Below, piece by piece: positions 7,088 to 8,290 of a stretch of 8,290 nucleotides of DNA; position 1 is the first letter of the stretch, and every line of letters starts with the position of its first letter. The stretch is from Bacteroidota bacterium. GTDB taxonomy: Bacteria; Bacteroidota; Bacteroidia; Chitinophagales; Chitinophagaceae. The position numbers and the translations under genes were made by a program. Location of the stretch: contig JAEYVW010000203.1 in assembly GCA_023429365.1 (NCBI GenBank), positions 1 to 8,290 on the forward strand, in the 5' to 3' direction. The notes beneath the pieces are model-generated. The model saw only the letters and a program-made list of their open reading frames with translations. It was not told where the DNA came from and ran no database searches.

Positions 7088-7152
7088 ACAAAATTAATTT
7101 GGAGATCAAGACAATCCCTGTCCCTTGAGGGGATATAAAATAAAATGAACCC

Positions 7153-7572
7153 ATGGAACAAGACCCTTCTTTATTTGACCTGGAAATCGATCATCCTACG
7201 GGTGAGGAAATGCTGGATACCTCGCGCTGGCAAAGAATGCTGGGTGTATTGCTTGTGATCTGTATCGGCCTGGTTTTATTGATGCTGCTACTTGGCTGGA
7301 ACCAGATCGTGCTGCTGGTCGATGATGCTTTTGGAGGCGAGGGCTCGCAGGGAGCAGTGGCGTTTGTTGTAGTGCTGTTATTACTCGTCGCAGTAATTAT
7401 TGGTGTGATGGCCGGCTTACTCATACGTGGCGCCAGCCGGATCAGGACAGCCATTCGTACTAAGGAGCAGGACGTCTTTAATAATGGCCTCGCCGATCTT
7501 AAATCATTTTTTATTATTTATGGTGTCATTAGCATCCTAAGCTTGTTGGGAAACCTGGTGACCTTCTTCTAA
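7153..7572 (+). CDS. Small three-helix membrane protein, DUF5362-like, copy 1
   Basis: The product is 139 aa with membrane segments at about 29-47, 69-91 and 118-138. The loop between helices 2 and 3 (92-117) carries many Arg and Lys, so by the positive-inside rule it and the acidic N terminus should be cytoplasmic. The N terminus (MEQDPSLFDLEID) resembles the downstream copies. Shared features are Trp26 just before helix 1 and Leu116-Lys117-Ser-Phe-Phe at the start of helix 3. It lacks the Lys-Ala-His found at 19-21 in copies 2 and 3, so it is the most divergent at that point. It lies 65 bases after proS, with no convincing terminator between. It is only 9 bases ahead of copy 2, so those two are probably cotranscribed. 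I place it in the DUF5362-type family by eye; its function is unknown. Confidence 0.8.
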   Translation: MEQDPSLFDLEIDHPTGEEMLDTSRWQRMLGVLLVICIGLVLLMLLLGWNQIVLLVDDAFGGEGSQGAVAFVVVLLLLVAVIIGVMAGLLIRGASRIRTAIRTKEQDVFNNGLADLKSFFIIYGVISILSLLGNLVTFF

Positions 7573-7581
7573 GCGGATTTT

Positions 7582-8013
7582 ATGGAATCACAAAACGATA
7601 TTTTCTCCTCTGAATTAAAAGTTGCCGCGACTGCAAAAGCGCATATACGCAGCCTGGCATCATGGGCTATGGTGGTAGTGGCGACAACTGTAATTGGATA
7701 CCTGCTCAATATCGCCGAACTGGTCCGCGGGACAGACAGTGAGCCCGTGGGCTTACAGCAGGAAGGTTTTTCGGCGGCTATTTTTTCGGGTGAAAGAAGC
7801 GTAGTGGGCACTATCATCACCATCCTGATCGGGCTGGCGATTAATTATTTTTTATACAGGTTTGCCAGCACTGTTACAAGCGCGGTATCCAGCGCCAGTC
7901 CTGAAAGGCTCAGTCAAAGCTTCCGTAACCTGAAAACCTATTTCGCCATCACCAGTGTTTTTATGATGCTGTTTTTGCTCATCATGCTGATCGCGGTCGT
8001 GGCGCTTTTATAA
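7582..8013 (+). CDS. Small three-helix membrane protein, DUF5362-like, copy 2
   Basis: The product is 143 aa, with predicted membrane helices at about 27-45, 73-93 and 119-142. Lys19-Ala20-His21 and Trp28 match the same positions in the truncated copy 3. Leu116-Lys117-Thr-Tyr-Phe aligns with Leu116-Lys117-Ser-Phe-Phe of copy 1, which supports common descent. The loop between helices 1 and 2 (46-72) is longer than in copy 1 and acidic/polar. Helix 2 contains a polar Asn-Tyr-Phe-Leu-Tyr-Arg end. The start at 7582, 9 bases after the copy 1 stop, preserves the family's Met-Glu start. No enzyme motif is seen. The function is unknown; a role in the inner membrane is inferred from the helices only. 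Confidence 0.8.
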   Translation: MESQNDIFSSELKVAATAKAHIRSLASWAMVVVATTVIGYLLNIAELVRGTDSEPVGLQQEGFSAAIFSGERSVVGTIITILIGLAINYFLYRFASTVTSAVSSASPERLSQSFRNLKTYFAITSVFMMLFLLIMLIAVVALL

Positions 8014-8140
8014 GAGTTTGTTTACGCGGTAAATTTTCTTAGTGTATTCCTTCCCTGGATTGTCCTGTCAGCAGTTCGAAGCTATTCTTCTATTTGACAA
8101 AAAAGCGAAGTATATTTAGTCTTCACCAAAACCAACTTTT

Positions 8141-8290
8141 ATGGAACAACAACAGGGTTCATCACTTTTCGGACTCACGGTCGATCAAACAGGGAAAGCA
8201 CACCTTGCTGAGGCTGCACGCTGGGCGAGATTTCTTGCCATCGTAGGCTTTGTCGTTTGTGCACTTGTCGTGCTGATCGGCGTTTTTTTC
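8141..8290 (+). CDS. Small membrane protein, DUF5362-like, copy 3 (cut by window end)
   Basis: An open frame starts at the ATG at 8141 and runs without a stop to the last base, giving the first 50 residues. It begins MEQQQGSSLFGLTVDQTGKA, with Lys19-Ala20-His21 and Trp28 followed by the start of a hydrophobic helix (about 31-50). This is the closest of the three to what I recall as the DUF5362 N terminus (Ser-Leu-Phe-Gly-Leu-x-Val-Asp). A 127-base spacer separates it from copy 2, unlike the 9-base gap between copies 1 and 2, so it may have its own promoter. A TATATTTA at 8111-8118 resembles a -7 box except for the last base, but TTG at 8094-8096 is only 14 bases upstream. The truncation is caused by the window edge. 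Confidence 0.75.
   Translation, partial: MEQQQGSSLFGLTVDQTGKAHLAEAARWARFLAIVGFVVCALVVLIGVFF

Noticed and set aside
7114..7134. Possible terminator between proS and the first small membrane protein
   Set aside because: ATCCC and GGGAT can pair for five bases, but the loop is long and the stem is followed by A-rich, not T-rich, sequence, so I do not call a terminator.
8094..8118. Possible promoter (TTG ... TATATTTA) before copy 3
   Set aside because: The 14-base gap is too short for the Bacteroidota -33/-7 pair and too short in sigma-70 terms (11 bases between TTGACA and TATATT), and the -7 box lacks the final G.

Overview
The window reads as ordinary chromosomal DNA of a member of the Bacteroidota, most likely a Chitinophagaceae-like organism. 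The reasons are a TonB-receptor-like barrel with an N-terminal carboxypeptidase-D-type domain, a FadL-like outer membrane protein, a lipoprotein with a Ser-Ser-Cys lipobox, an archaeal/eukaryal-type prolyl-tRNA synthetase, starts without Shine-Dalgarno sequences, and matches to the Bacteroidota -7 promoter box (TAnnTTTG). The lineage call rests on recognising protein families and is an inference.

Layout. Positions 95/128-2656 (+) encode a large outer membrane beta-barrel receptor. It converges on 2842-4398 (-), a FadL/OmpP1-like outer membrane protein. The 185-base gap between them is packed with three unrelated repeat structures: a mismatched hairpin, a heptamer tandem array, and a C/G-rich inverted repeat with a TTGGGGGTGAGG tail. 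Upstream of the FadL-like gene, on the same strand, lies 4580-5344 (-), a Tyr/Asn/Ser-rich low-complexity lipoprotein. It is divergent from proS (5612-7087, +). The 267-base divergent region carries two candidate -7 boxes facing opposite ways, a small dyad, and an in-phase array of ten octamers close to the proS start.

Downstream of proS is a run of three related small membrane proteins: 7153-7572, 7582-8013, and a third starting at 8141 that is cut by the window edge. They share a Met-Glu-Gln/Ser start, a Trp just before the first membrane helix and, in the two complete copies, a Leu-Lys-aromatic motif before the last helix. They look like tandem duplicates of the DUF5362-type family, whose function is unknown.

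How the genes relate. Three products belong to the cell envelope (receptor, FadL-like channel, lipoprotein), but no shared pathway is evident. proS is housekeeping. The small membrane-protein cluster is probably its own unit, possibly read through from proS. There are no RNA genes, CRISPR arrays, insertion sequences or phage genes that I can support. No stretch longer than 300 bases lacks a gene. The points most worth a second look are the tandem membrane-protein family and the three classes of intergenic repeat.
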